From Polytrichum commune (Eukaryota > Streptophyta > Polytrichopsida > Polytrichales > Polytrichaceae): DNA of 64,000 bases. The position numbers were made by a program, and so were the translations under genes. Under the pieces are notes generated by a model. That model searched no databases and was not told the origin of the DNA. It saw only the letters and a list, made by a program, of their open reading frames with translations. Position 1 is the first letter of the stretch. The number at the start of each line of letters is the position of its first letter. Below are positions 11,879-23,039 of this stretch, one piece after another. The stretch lies in NCBI GenBank assembly GCA_950295325.1, contig OX485803.1:7812001-7876000 (forward strand), given 5' to 3'.

Positions 11879-12411
11879 CTGTCACATTCAAATCTGTAGC
11901 ACCTATTCACACTTTCCGCAGCAGCAGGTCGAGGAGTCTAGCACATCCTGTAGCAAAAGTAACATCTAAGTCATTAGAGGATCTTGAATATGGACATGGA
12001 TATGATACTTTAAACACAACATGCATCAAGTAGAGAAGATACAAGTGTGTTTCACCTTGTTTGAATTCCCTTGTGAAGTACAGGTTAGTTCATAGGAACA
12101 ATCTCGAAGATCATCCAGTCAAACAAGCAGTTGGATTGATTCCATTGGAAGCAACTTCTAATGTCTTGTTTTCAGCCCTCAAAATTCGAATATCACACAT
12201 GATCAGATGACATGTGATGTTATTCAAATTGAATTCTGAATAGCTCTAACTCATGATGACTGCATCATGTATATCCCCCACAGTCACTCAACTCTGTTGA
12301 GAGTTGGGACTACAATCATACCGGGCCAGGCCATGTTAGTCTAACAGTCTCGGACTTATCATTTGTCAGTCGGTATTCAAAATGTGCAACAGCTGCCCTA
12401 ACGGTCCCAGA

Positions 12412-12433
12412 CCCTAACCTAACCCTAACCCTC
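12412..12433 (+). repeat. Short interstitial telomere-type repeat (CCCTAAA family)
   Basis: The text reads CCCTAACCTAACCCTAACCC, close to the plant telomere unit. It is too short to be a telomere and lies inside the CACTA element. Confidence 0.6.
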
Positions 12434-12913
12434 CCCGCCATCTTCAACACTTATTGCTTCGACGGTTATGTGAGCCCAAAATGGTGCCCACATGTGGTGA
12501 TTAACTCTTCGAAACCAATTTTAGTTTGACTTTGAGGGTTATGATTATTCACAAAACATAAAAAGAGTGAAGTGTGGTGTGGATTTAAGTTTAGGCATTA
12601 GAATGTGTTGAGTGGTTATTTCAAGGTTTGATTTCAATAAGAGGATGCCTTGATTATGTGAGTAGGGGGTAAGGTGAGGCAAGGTGAGCTCCGCGGGTTA
12701 AATGCCCACTTTTGGATCCACCTTGTTAGTTTAGGTAGAAGGAAGCTTGGTGGATGGGGATTAGTCCCTACTTTGGAGGAGAGGGTTAAAGGATTGTGAT
12801 TGGAGGTGCTAATCCTCTCACCCTATCCTCACCTCTCTCTCCCTCTCTCCCTCTCTCCCTCTCTCCCTCTTTGCTACTTAAGGTGTTTTTTCTCTCATTT
12901 ACCTCTCTCTCCA

Positions 12914-13095
12914 TCAAGCGCTCTCAAGGGAGCAAGCTCTTAAGAGCTTGAGCCACGTGTGTGGGTTATTAGTTTTTAGTGAAGTTAATTAGTTAAGCTC
13001 TCTCTCTCAAGTGTTCTAAAGGGGGCTAGCTCTTAGAGCTTGAAAGCCACGTGTGTGGATTAGTTAGTCTTAGTAAGGTTAGGGAGTAATGTTAG
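12914..13095. repeat. Tandem duplication of about 90 bp
   Basis: Two adjacent diverged copies share GCTCT(C/T)AAG, AGCTCTTA(A)GAGCTTG and GCCACGTGTGTGG(G/A)TTA. The G-box core CACGTG in each copy could be regulatory, given the position between the divergent transposase genes; this is inference. Confidence 0.6.
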
Positions 13096-14583
13096 TTGAG
13101 TAGCTAAAGAAACACAAAAAGAAATTAGAAACAAACATCCGATTAGTAGTTAAGGGTGCACATTATAGTGTGACTTAAGGTGTGGTTAGTATGCCCTTGA
13201 TTAGTGTGGGTTGAGGACCTTGCTAGGAGGTCTCAGGGAGTGCACTATTCATTAAAACCAAGCATCACGTGCGTGCATGCCCCTTATTAAAATACCCCTG
13301 TATACATTTTATTTTTGCTAAAATCAAGCAATATGCTTACAAATCTCATTGCTTCAAAATACATTTCCATACATACACAAGGGTCCAAAAACAAATACAA
13401 AAATTGTATATAACATGTGTACAAATGTTTGGAAATGCAAAAACATGGCCCTATTATATGTATAATATCAAATCATGGATTTTTAGTTATAAAGTCGTTA
13501 CTTAGTGGATGAAAAAACACATGATTCTTGGTCCAGGTCTGACTTGAACGCGTAAACGCGTAAATGCGTACTTTACATATATTTTTCTATAGCCTCATGT
13601 ATATCTACTTCTTGCTTAATAGCAATATGTCTCTTGTATGTACATTTTGTACATGCTTGTTTTAAATAATACCCCTTTTGTGCACCCACGTGTATAAATA
13701 CAGTACTTGAACAGTGCACTCCCTGGGTAGGAGGTCCGGGTTAGATTGCGTCTAAATTTGAGCCGAAGGAGGCTAAGCTGCTGGGCAGCCGAAGTTGGCC
13801 AGGCCACCGGGTAACCGGCTGCACCGAGACCGGGTAATCGATCGGCCAAGGGTGGACTAGGTGATTAGCAAGCTAATCCGAAAAGTGGGTATTGGCACAT
13901 GAGGCAGAAACAACATTAGGTTGTGATTAGTGATAGATAAGTAATTAGGCTCATTAAGCTAGTTAAGATTCACGTGTGGCCTTTAAGGCAATTGTATTTT
14001 TAAGTAACCATTGAGGTAGTGTTTTTTAACACTTACGTCCTCTTTGGTAAAAATCAATCACTTGCATTATTAATGGAGAAAGCGGAGGACATCCACATTG
14101 GCGAGACAAAGGAGGTTAGGCCGATGGAGAAAGCGGAAGACTCTAGCAAGGTTCAAGTAACGAAGAGGATAATCAAAGGCCAAAGGGGAATATCCTTGAG
14201 AGCTTGTGTTGCCAAGGCCGCTGGTTGGACCCTTGAGAAGGCCAACGTGGCCCAAAGCCAAGAGGCTACCACTAATAAACAAAGTGATTCAAAATGACAT
14301 GAACGCCTTTGGATGCAAAGAGATCATTCTTTCGATACAAACAATACATGTGATTCTCAACACCATCACCCGGACTAGGACGCTTAAGGGTGGTGGGTTT
14401 GGCCTCACAGGTTACACTCTCCCCGACTGCCACCAAAGTGAACTACTTCTTGTGCATGCAGTGTAGGTGTAGGGTGTAGGTGTAGGTGGTTGGTATAGAA
14501 AACAATCGCTGCAGCAATGGCGTTCCTTTTTTGGGCGGCCGCCACCACCGTGTCCTTCCTCTGCACCTTCGGGTTGTCTGGTC

Positions 14584-16474
14584 ATGGACACGGAAGAGGG
14601 CTTTGAGAATGCTAGCTTCGAGAGTAGTGAAGGCGACACAACGAGCGAGAGTGAGAGTGGACCATGGAGCGAGAGTGAGGGCACCACAACTAGCAGCGGA
14701 GGTGAGGGCGCAGGTACAGGTACTGCAAGTGAGGGCGGCGAGTCACCAAGCAGGGATAGTAGGTGCCGGACAGAGAATTGCTCGCAAAAAGAGTGCGACT
14801 CCCCTCCAGCATTGGACAAGGTTCCCCTAACAGCATATGAGGCGTCTCGGTTGAGGAACATAGAGAGGAACAACAAGAGATTGGAGGACCTAGGCTTACC
14901 TGCGCTTGCATCTGAAGTTTGCAGTCAAGCGAAGGAGGGGAAGGAAAGGCGTGCTTCAAACCCTGGTCGTGGTCCTTTGCAACTACAACCAGAGGAGCAG
15001 GAGGTTACGAGGATTACGAGGTCCAGGAGAGCACCATCCCCGACGCCAGTAATAACTCAATCCCAGACAAAGGTGTGTTTTCCAAAAATTGTGTTCATTT
15101 TGGGGTTTTCTTGCCGCAACTTCCAAGCAGTGTAGATGTGTGAATATTCAAAAGAGTGGGGAGTGTTGATCGATTAACGGGGGGGAAACCTAATTACACA
15201 TATCGTATGAATGTAGACTTAATTCAAGGTATCTGCATCTAAGGGTTGTGTCAAGGAAATTGACTACTAATAGTCAATTCACTGTTAAAGTTGACTATTG
15301 ATAGTCAAGTCACTGGAGAAATTGGCTATGTCTTGTCACATTGTGTACATCACAATCCGGGGAGTTCTGTAGAGAAACCGGCTAATTGCCGAGGTTTCTG
15401 GAGGTGGCTCGGATTTTACAAATTTTACCCGGAAGTGGTGGATGTGTCATGATCATGTAGCGCCCATTGCTTCTTCCACAAAGCAAAGAAGTCTCTTAGT
15501 CATGAAGAAGAACCTCCTGAAAGAAAACATAAATAATAAGGAATTGAAGTACGCCACGCCACGCCCGCGCCCACTCCTTCTCCTTCTCCGTCTTTTTTTT
15601 GCTTTAAGGATGCCTCGTGGGTTTAGGGCAAGGGTTATGGGTTTGACTCCGGCACTTTTCTTTGTAGCACAGACTTCGCCTGCTCAGGCTCATTCCGGCA
15701 CGAACTAAACACTATGTGGAAAAGGATTCAGAGAAGATTGGCAAAACTCAGGTGGAAACAAGGAGGGCTGGTAAAGAGAAGGTTGTGGAGGAGAAGCAAC
15801 CACCTCTGAGAGCCAAGACAGGTGATGTGAAGGCACCCAAAGAGAAGGACGGCAAAGGGGATGATGCAAGAAAGCGCCCCCCCAAAAAAGGTGTAGCCAA
15901 AACCACAAAGGTACGACGTATCTATCACTTTCTCAAATTTTACATAGACATTGTTCTTGGAATTGTGACAGACTAGTCAAGTCTTGGAACAGTGTGACTA
16001 ACTATAGTCACCATGTGGAAATACTGCACTTCATCATAGACACTTTAGTAGTAACTCTAACTATTAATAATCACTCTTGCGGTTTTTGCTTTGCTCGCTG
16101 GTAGTAGTCAGCAAAAGAGAAGTCATGTATCCACGGTCAGAACTATAACTAACCCCTAAAACTCGTCGATGTTTTTGTAGGAAAAAGACACATTGAAGGA
16201 GATAGAAGTAGTGCCACCCTTTGCATCAGGAGACATTGTAAAAATCATGGGAATAGGAGTCGACGAGGAGTCGCTCTTAGTAGGGGACGGGAGGGTCACG
16301 AGTCTTCCGGGGGGGACAATGCATGGAGTAGTCATCTGTGAAGGGACTGTGTCCGTGGAAGTGTTGCGGAGCCACGATGATGCATATGTGTTATATCGGA
16401 GCATAATGTTAGATGATCCACCAGTCACAAAAATTGGCGACGCCGTTGGGCAGTTTATTTTGTGGCCCACATAA
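14584..16474 (+). CDS. TNP1/TNPA-like CACTA accessory protein, three exons
   Basis: Inferred exons are 14584-15072, 15725-15910 and 16181-16474. All join in phase 0 (163 + 62 + 97 residues, 322 in total). The N terminus (MDTEEGFENASFESSEGD) is acidic and Ser/Gly-rich, exon 2 is lysine-rich (KEKVVEEKQPPLRAK; KRPPKKGVAKTTK), and exon 3 is the recognisable part: PPFASGDIVKIM, then VGDGRV, GGTMHGVVICEGTVSVEVL and the end IGDAVGQFILWP. This fits the C-terminal TNP1/EN/SPM (Transposase_23) domain of plant CACTA accessory proteins, thought to bind sub-terminal repeats and regulate excision. Unlike classical En/Spm, it is transcribed opposite to the transposase gene. No stop interrupts it. Confidence 0.72.
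15600..15665 (+). mobile_element. Possible SINE head inside a TNP1-like intron
   Basis: The intron between exons 1 and 2 contains ATGCCTCGTGGGTTTAG (A-box-like) and GGTTTGACTCC (B-box-like, 15640-15650) at tRNA-like spacing. The evidence is weak, since no full element border was found. Confidence 0.3.
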
Positions 16475-19400
16475 TGTTTGCACCACAGTCCGGAAGCTTA
16501 GCTCTTGTTATTCTCTAGGAACCTCAGCTTGCTTATAGGAGGACTATACCCAGAAATTTTTATTGTCAATATACCTTGGTCTTTTTACCCATGTATGGAA
16601 TCCCACCAGTATTCGTTTCTATGGAATGGTTGAGATGCGTAGCTGAGCTTGTTACCACAAATAGTACAGCCAAACATACAAAAATATGCATCTACTTCTA
16701 TCACTAGTTGTAGTTAGTTTTTTCATCCAGGGTTCCAGCTCAAAAAACACCCAGGGAAGACTAAATGAGTGTCAGATGTATCTTTAGTTTGTCACGATAA
16801 GGTCGATTGATAGTTCAAAAGGGTGATGGATTGAGTTTGACACTTAATTATCACAATTAATCCATTCTCATGTGACTTGACTTGTCACATACTTACCATA
16901 AATAAATTTATTCATTACTCAAACAATGACACCTTTCTATACTTGTAAAAATTAGGAATTAGGGAATTTTGGTAAAAATCTAGTTACAAGTGACAGAAAC
17001 CACGAACCGGGAACGAAGAGAGAAGCGTCTAAAGCGGACCAGGTCAGAACAATAACAGTCTAGTGCCAAGCCACAAGTAAACGTCTAGTTCCAAGTTCCA
17101 AGTAAGTGTCTAGTAACCAATGCCAAGTAACTAGTAACCAGTAATCGTCTTAGAGTATCAGAGAAACGTCTAGTCACATTAGACTCACTGGAGGAATAGG
17201 TTTTATACTTACCTCTGCCAGCTATCCCAATCGGTATGGGATAACTGGGCGTTGCTTCCTCACAACAGCTCCTTCGCCTCCTGACTTCGTGATTTCTCTT
17301 CCCATTCAACTTTAACTCAATTCTCTCCTGATATCAGGTTCCATTTCCCGTCTTTTTCTGAGCATGAAACGTAGACAAGCGAATGCGCCTCATTCCACAA
17401 TTAGAGAGATTCTTGGAGTACAGTCAATTAAGATCCTAGAACCTGCAAGCCCCATCAGTTACAGAAGGACCTCCCTCAATTTTCCTCGATTGAGTTGGAG
17501 TGTATTCTGTGAATCTCTCTGAAGCGTTTGATGATTTTCTTGCAGTCTTGAACTTCAACCTGTTATTTCTCAAACTCAACTGGTTCATTCGTAATTCTCT
17601 GCTGGCTCGCCCCGACCATTATTTCCACGATCTCGATCTCTTCTCGAGAATCAAAATGCACAACAAACTGGTTAGGGATCCTCCTTCGGAATCATTCTTC
17701 TTGGCATTTACAGGAATCCTTCACAGCAGACAGGGGACAGTCAATTCTCATCTCCCGACGCACGAGGATGAGTCAGGCTGGGTAAAAGTAACTCCCTTCT
17801 CAGGAGATTCACACTCCAACGAAAACTTGAGGTTTTTCTCTCACTTAGTGGAGAAAGCTTCTCTCATTTAAAGACAATGATTTCATGGTCAAACCCCGAA
17901 CTGAACGTCTAATTCCCTTTCGCAGAAAATTCCCAAAGGCCCCGGATTTCTCACCCGTAGAACTCAACTAGTATTGGGGTACCCAAATAGTAATTATGCC
18001 TCTTAATCAACGAACAGTTACCCCTCTCTCTCTGAGGATTAAGTCGAAGATTATTTCCTACATACTTAAGACGGGAACTCATATCCTTTTACACCGAGAA
18101 TTCTAACATTCCTCATGAAGTAACACTGGGAATAACCATCACACTTTGAGCCTGTGGTAATTTCTGGATTAAGAAGCTTGACTCTCATACACACAGACAG
18201 TTTTTTATTTGATTCCACAAGAATTCACATCAGGACACACACTTACATCAAGCAAGTTACAATTAGGGAATTACAGTTGGACTGAGGCATCCAATGAATT
18301 ATCTTCCCAAGGATTAAACTTATACATCAAATAACTTACTCCCGTCACAGGAATAAGGTAACACACTTCCTCGCTGGATTCTTCCCGAACCAGGGGTGAT
18401 ACAATTTATCTTAATTAATCCATCACACACATCCATACAACAACTTCGTTTTTAGAATTCAGAACCTTAAGAGACTGTCCAAGAAATTCTGTACTAGACG
18501 ATTTACAATGCAAACATAAAACATATATTCTTCCGTTCAAGAATTTCACACTCCTGAAGCAAATTCCACATCGACCACACTGATCACACTTCCCACTTCC
18601 ACAAACAACTTATACACAATGCATATAGCTGAATTTACAATCTGATATATTCAAAAAGTAGGATTTACAATGAAACTTAAGGGTTTCACACCCAGTCATT
18701 GGGAGAGACTACAAAATCACTCTCTTCACGAGAGGAAGGTCCAAAACTCAAGTTCTCTCTCCTTCTGTTCTCTTCCTCCTCCTTCTTATCTTTCTGTCCC
18801 GAAAGGTGGTGACTGCCTCTAGCTAGGATACCAAGTGCTTCTTTTAATTGTCACATGTGAATTTCATGACTCCTGATATCTTTTATACTACGGGCAGCTA
18901 AGTAATATTCTACCACACTTGCCTGTTTCCATTCCTGAGTGACTAATCACCTAGTTTATCACTGTTCTGTGAGTCTTGAGTGTAATTTGTCACTCACCTA
19001 CCCTTCAAAGTCAAAAATCACCTATCCTATCCAAAAAATGGTATCACACTAGTCATATTAATTTGACTACTTATAATAACAATATTAAAAATAAGGACCA
19101 GAACTATTCACATGTAGTGACTAGAATCAGTCACCAATCTGGAATGTACAACTAAAGTGAATTAGTAGAAGTGACTTTGCGTAGTAATTTTCAATTGAAG
19201 TGAATTACTGAAATGATTGTTGGTGGTGGTGGTGATGAAGACTATGTTTGATGACTACTGAATGCCAATAATGTGACTAGTTTTAGCCAAAGTAAACCCT
19301 AGATTGTCCACCATGAACTACAACAACAAAATGCCTTGGGAATTGAACCCTGAATGTAGTAGAGACCACACATAGATATGAGCTTGACTAACCCGTTACT

Positions 19401-19840
19401 AATCCTCAACTACTCTTTGACTAATCCTAGTCCGACTAATGTGACTAAATATAGTGGAATGTTGTACCAAAGATGACTATGTTTTTACGGATCATACACA
19501 TTTATTATAACTGGAGTAATTATTGACATGACTAAGCATTTACTAGGTATAGTCAGTATATCGTGACTATCTTTAGTACAATGGGCACTACTTGTTTACT
19601 AATATTAGTCAACAGTGCATGACTATATGTAGTGAAGACAGACGATGTCCTAAGGGCGGTGCCAATCGAGGTCCCAAAAGGGCCTTGGGAACGCGCATAG
19701 GGAACGAAATGCCAACAGAATAAACCATAGTCAGCTTGTTGCAAGCGATTGGTCCGACCTGACAAGCATTTTACTGACTTTGCGACTACAGTAGTCCTAG
19801 TCAAGTACCTGGTTTTATATGATTTTCAGTCAAAAACCCC
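16475..19840. other. Right non-coding arm of the CACTA element
   Basis: No gene is recognised. At 17.04-17.18 kb there are irregular repeats of GTCTAGT..CAAGT. At 17.54-17.64 kb a segment (CTTGAACTTCAACCTGTTAT and onward) belongs to the dispersed repeat that is also the target of the 17.4-kb element. From 19.05 kb on, many TGACTA/TAGTCA motifs appear in both orientations, forming the sub-terminal repeat zone. Confidence 0.5.
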
Positions 19841-19869
19841 AGTCAAAAAAGCATGTTTTTGGCATAGTG
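19841..19869 (-). repeat. CACTA right terminal inverted repeat
   Basis: It ends in ...TTTTTGGCATAGTG and is followed by GAT (19870-19872), matching the left flank. Confidence 0.93.
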
Positions 19870-19929
19870 GATATTGATGATCACGACCATACAACACAAG
19901 AATCATCCTGTCATATGGCCCCTTCACAC

Positions 19930-21315
19930 TAAGGGCCAATTTGCACCATGGAGTCATGGACCATGAAGTCGGACCATGGAAGATGGTCTTCTTTCATGGT
20001 CCAACTTACATGGTCCGATTTCTTAAAGAATCAATTTACAATGCCTTTGGACCCTTTACTAGATGTAAACTAAATGTGGACCAAGAAGAATGACCACGCA
20101 CCAAAAAGTGAATGTGTTGATTTAAAAAAAAAATTATGCCCAAAAAGGGCCGTCTTAAAAAAAATAAAAATTCAAGTTTGACCATTCTCTCATCTTCTCT
20201 TGATTTCACTTGTCTTCACTTCTTGTTAGATTTGTCGAAGATGTGGCTTGCAAATCTTATCACAACAATTCTTACAAACGAAATGAGTTATTTAATTTGT
20301 ACATGTTCAATGTGATTTACATGTGACTTGTACCTTGTGTTGTACATTGAGCATTATTTGCAACCCGCTTCCTGTCACATGGTCAAGTATGTTCTAATCA
20401 ATGTCTGAGGATATTTTTGGACATAATTTGCAAAGATCCTAGTGTTTCCAAGTGCAATGAGTTACATGTTGACATTTTAAAGTTTTTCTTTGTTAATTTT
20501 AAGAATATTTGAAAAATTTCCCGTAAAATGATTAGTAATGAACCTGATGTCTTGAACCTCAACTAGTTTATCTGTAAGTAGCGGTTGGTTCTCCTTGCTT
20601 AGGGCTTTGGTGAATTAAATTTTCGCTGCATTGTACTACAATCATGTGTACTCGAATTATGGAGTTCTAGATGTGTTGGATTTGTTGGATTCCTGGATCT
20701 GGTGTGTTTCTGAATAATCCATAATTGTAATAGAGATGTGAATACTTTGACATCATGATGGTTTTGATATATTACTATTGTAACTAAATTCATTACATTA
20801 TGTCTACAAATGCGCAAGTAGATTGTCCCACATTGTGTTGGTGGAATAGGTGGGAGCCGGTTCAAGGCGTAGGGCAAGGAAGAAATGATATGTCTCATTG
20901 GCTATGATATGATCAAGCCGCATAGAGGGTAGATCTGATTCTCAAGATTCATTTTAGCACACAAATGCTAAAAAATGTGCCTCGTGAGCCTTTACCTAGC
21001 AAGAAGAGTTGTATCTAAAGCCTCCCCCCCTTTTTTTTCATTAAAAAAGAATTATAACAATATTTCTCTACCATGGGCCCTTGCCTTTTCTACTAGATTA
21101 CCTCTTCTGCTTCTCTCACCGCAAAACCCGTTGGACCATGTCAGTGGATTATGTAGGCCTCTAAATATGTCTTTTGGGGACCTTGACCTCCATGGTCACT
21201 CTGATATTTTTTCCTAGTGTAAACAGAAGTGGTCCCATGACAAGTTTAACAATTACTCAACGCTCTTACATGGCCCTAAAATGACTTCATGGTCTATGGT
21301 GTAAACAACCCCTAA
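19930..21315. mobile_element. Probable non-autonomous inverted-repeat DNA element
   Basis: The left end TAAGGGCCAATTTGCACCAT and the right end (reverse complement TTAGGGGTTGTTTACACCAT) share ACCATGAAGTC and GACCATG stretches, so the arms are diverged terminal repeats of about 40 bases. The interior is AT-rich and non-coding. The hAT-like look of the termini is suggestive only, since no target duplication was found. It contains, at 20,370-20,612, another copy of the dispersed repeat described at 31.4 kb. Confidence 0.4.
20370..20612 (+). repeat. Dispersed repeat, uninterrupted (empty-site) copy
   Basis: It shares TTACATGTTGACAT, then GTCTTGAACCTCAACTAG, TTTATCTGTAAGTAGCGG and GGTTCTCC with the sequence flanking the 17.4-kb element at 31.6 and 49.05 kb. 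Here the GTAA occurs once, without an insertion. Confidence 0.7.
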
Positions 21316-22232
21316 GGTAGAGTATAGGCACCCATAACCAATCACTCAAGAGATTCTCTGCTAGATCTAAAGAAGTACTCCCTCCGTCCCAAAGTTATTG
21401 TCCTACTCCCCGGAGTTTAATATCCCAAAATGTTTGTTTGACAAACATTTTGGGATATTAAACTCCGGGGAGTAGGACAATAACTTTGGGACGGAGCGAG
21501 TATAAGGTGGTGCACCGTTTAGGAAGATAGAAATGAGGAGGTTTGCAAAATTTATGGTAATTTTATTTCTTTAATTAAAAAGATTATGGATTTTTGAAGC
21601 CAAAAATTGGCCTGAACATAATACCATTGTCTAGAGTTTGCCATGACTTTGCTCATTCCTGCTCACTCAAAACCATGACATCTTATCATGGCATTATTGG
21701 TTTTAGCCTGATTGAAATTGAGTCCTAGGTTGATTGAAATTGAGTCCCAATTTGATCGAAATTTCGGTACCTTATAAATTGGTGATGGGGTCTTGATCGA
21801 GAATAGGCATCTCTACTGGAGGAGATGCTAAGGGTGAGTTTCCATGTAGGTTGCGTTCCCACTAGATACTAGATATAAGTAGAGGCGCATATTCCTAATC
21901 AGAATCCCATCAACAATCTATAGGGTACCTCAATTTCGATTAGGTCGGAACCAATAATGCCATGGCACGTGACCTGGTTTTGAGTGCTAAAGTGAGGAGG
22001 ACCGAGTGGTTTAAATGAGCGGCTATGGCAGACTCTAGACATTGGTAATATGTTTGGGCCAACTTTTGGCTTCAAAAATTTGTAATAGTTTTGATTTAAG
22101 GAATAAAATTACCAAAAAAATTATAGGCCTCATGATTTCTAACTTCCTACATGAGAAGATTTTGCACCGCCTTATACTTCTCCAATGCTAGTGCAAAATC
22201 TCTTAAGTGATCAATTATGGGCACCTCTACTC
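21316..22232. mobile_element. Long-TIR (PIF/Harbinger- or Tourist-like) element with nested MITE
   Basis: Sequence inward from GAGTATAGGCACCCATAA (left) is the diverged inverse of sequence inward from the right end (reverse complement GAGTAGAGGTGCCCATAA). The pairing continues for roughly 250-400 bases per arm, including TTGAAGCCAAAA.TTGGCC and GTCTAGAGT.TGCCAT. TAA occurs immediately outside both ends (21313-21315; 22233-22235), fitting a 3-bp TWA duplication. There is no coding capacity. The left arm was later hit by a Stowaway MITE at 21378-21500. Confidence 0.7.
21378..21500. mobile_element. Stowaway MITE
   Basis: It has CTCCCTCCGTCCC ends, is almost entirely one perfect hairpin of 123 bp, and is flanked by TA/TA (21376-21377 and 21501-21502). 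The two arms are nearly identical, suggesting a recent insertion. Stowaway elements are mobilised by mariner-like transposases. Confidence 0.92.
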
Positions 22233-22651
22233 TAATAGTGGGTCCGAGGTATTTGCATGTAGTTAAGTACAAGCCACCATCCAACCACATTATGGTGGTC
22301 CACTAGAATGTGGAGGGTAATGGACATGGATTGGTAGACTTCCATGCACACATTAAATAATCTTTAGCTTACAAGTGCCAGTGACCGAAGGATTAAGACC
22401 CGTTGAAGACTCAAGAGAACCAAACATCATATTAAACATTTTGGGACTTTTGGGAGTCCCAAAATTGCAAAACATGTACATTTTGACCAAAATTCTACGT
22501 GGGAATGTGAATGGGAACGTGCATGGGAACTTGCCAATGCATTCGTTAAAAGGCACGTTAGTTTCGATTGACATATGTCTATTTCGACCTTTTCACCTCC
22601 CCATTTATTTAAAATCGCGTAGTTTTGGGTTCAGGCTCCACAACATTCGAT

Positions 22652-22952
22652 AGTGCCTTTGGATGCGCCTCTACCAAAAGACGTCGTCTATGATAAGCTA
22701 TTTTTTTACGATGACACATACCCAAAGATCAATAGACCTTGCCAAGTTTTCACAAGGGAGATGGGAATCGCGTGTGCTAAAAGACTAATGTCTAAGTATC
22801 CCGAAGATCCTTCCCTAGGGTACTCTGAGCGATGGGAATTCAATCCAATACAGTACGAGGTATTGATCGTGGCCCATTTCTCCCTGTCGTTCGAGTTCGC
22901 CCATACCACACGTGGTTTGGAGGACTACACAATGAACTACTTAATGGTCTAG
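22652..22952 (+). CDS. Unknown exon upstream of the HAD domain
   Basis: This open frame has no ATG at its start, only GTG. It codes VPLDAPLPKDVVYDKLFFYD, then DTYPKINRPCQVFTREMG, RLMSKYPEDPSLGYSERWEF and a final GLEDYTMNYLM. It looks like real protein sequence and is probably an internal exon, with a possible acceptor ATTCGATAG just before it and a possible donor GTATTG at about 22,860. I do not recognise a family. Its position directly 5' of the phosphatase-domain exon and on the same strand suggests the same transcript. Confidence 0.4.
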
Positions 22953-23039
22953 TCCATCATGCCTAGGTTTGCGAGGTCATTCTATGTTTAATTTATATGT
23001 AGCACATGTCAGAAGCTCACAGTGGGTTCATGTCGGCAG

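Larger units (their letters stand above)
11879..14583. other. Divergent promoter / non-coding centre of the CACTA element
   Basis: These 2.7 kb separate the minus-strand TNP2 start from the plus-strand TNP1-like start, so they must hold both promoters unless some of it is intron. Contents include CCCTAA repeats near 12412-12433, a (CTCTCTCC)n tract near 12833-12872, a tandem duplication of about 90 bp at 12914-13095 (each unit containing AAGCTCTTAAGAGCTTGAG-type palindromes and CCACGTGTGTGG), and a short plus-strand frame at 14070-14297 (starting MEKAEDIHIGETKEV) of unknown meaning. A nested solo LTR between about 12.4 and 13.9 kb is possible but unproven. Confidence 0.4.
7646..19869. mobile_element. 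Complete CACTA (En/Spm-type) DNA transposon, 12.2 kb
   Basis: The left end begins CACTATGCCAAAAACA and the right end is its inverse. The 29-bp terminal repeats differ at two positions. A 3-bp duplication GAT flanks the element (7643-7645 and 19870-19872), as CACTA elements produce. Inside are a TNP2-type gene on the minus strand (8004-11878) and a TNP1-like gene on the plus strand (14584-16474). Both sub-termini and several introns are full of GACTA/TAGTC motifs, often as palindromes, as expected for TNPA-type binding sites. The TNP2 gene has in-frame stops in its DUF4218 exon, so this copy is probably not autonomous any more. Confidence 0.93.

Noticed and set aside
12412-12433. Telomere end or chromosome-fusion site
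   Set aside because: Only about three imperfect CCCTAA units, inside a transposon; such short runs are common in plant promoters and elements.
12470-13980. Nested solo LTR starting TGTGAGCCC
   Set aside because: Start and possible CA ends can be proposed, but no 5-bp target duplication or partner LTR was found, so it is not listed as an element.
14412-14876. 154-residue minus-strand frame opposite the TNP1-like exon 1
   Set aside because: It is the antisense shadow of a Ser/Glu-rich coding exon (gives Leu/Ser/Pro runs) and has no motif; the plus frame joins exons in phase.
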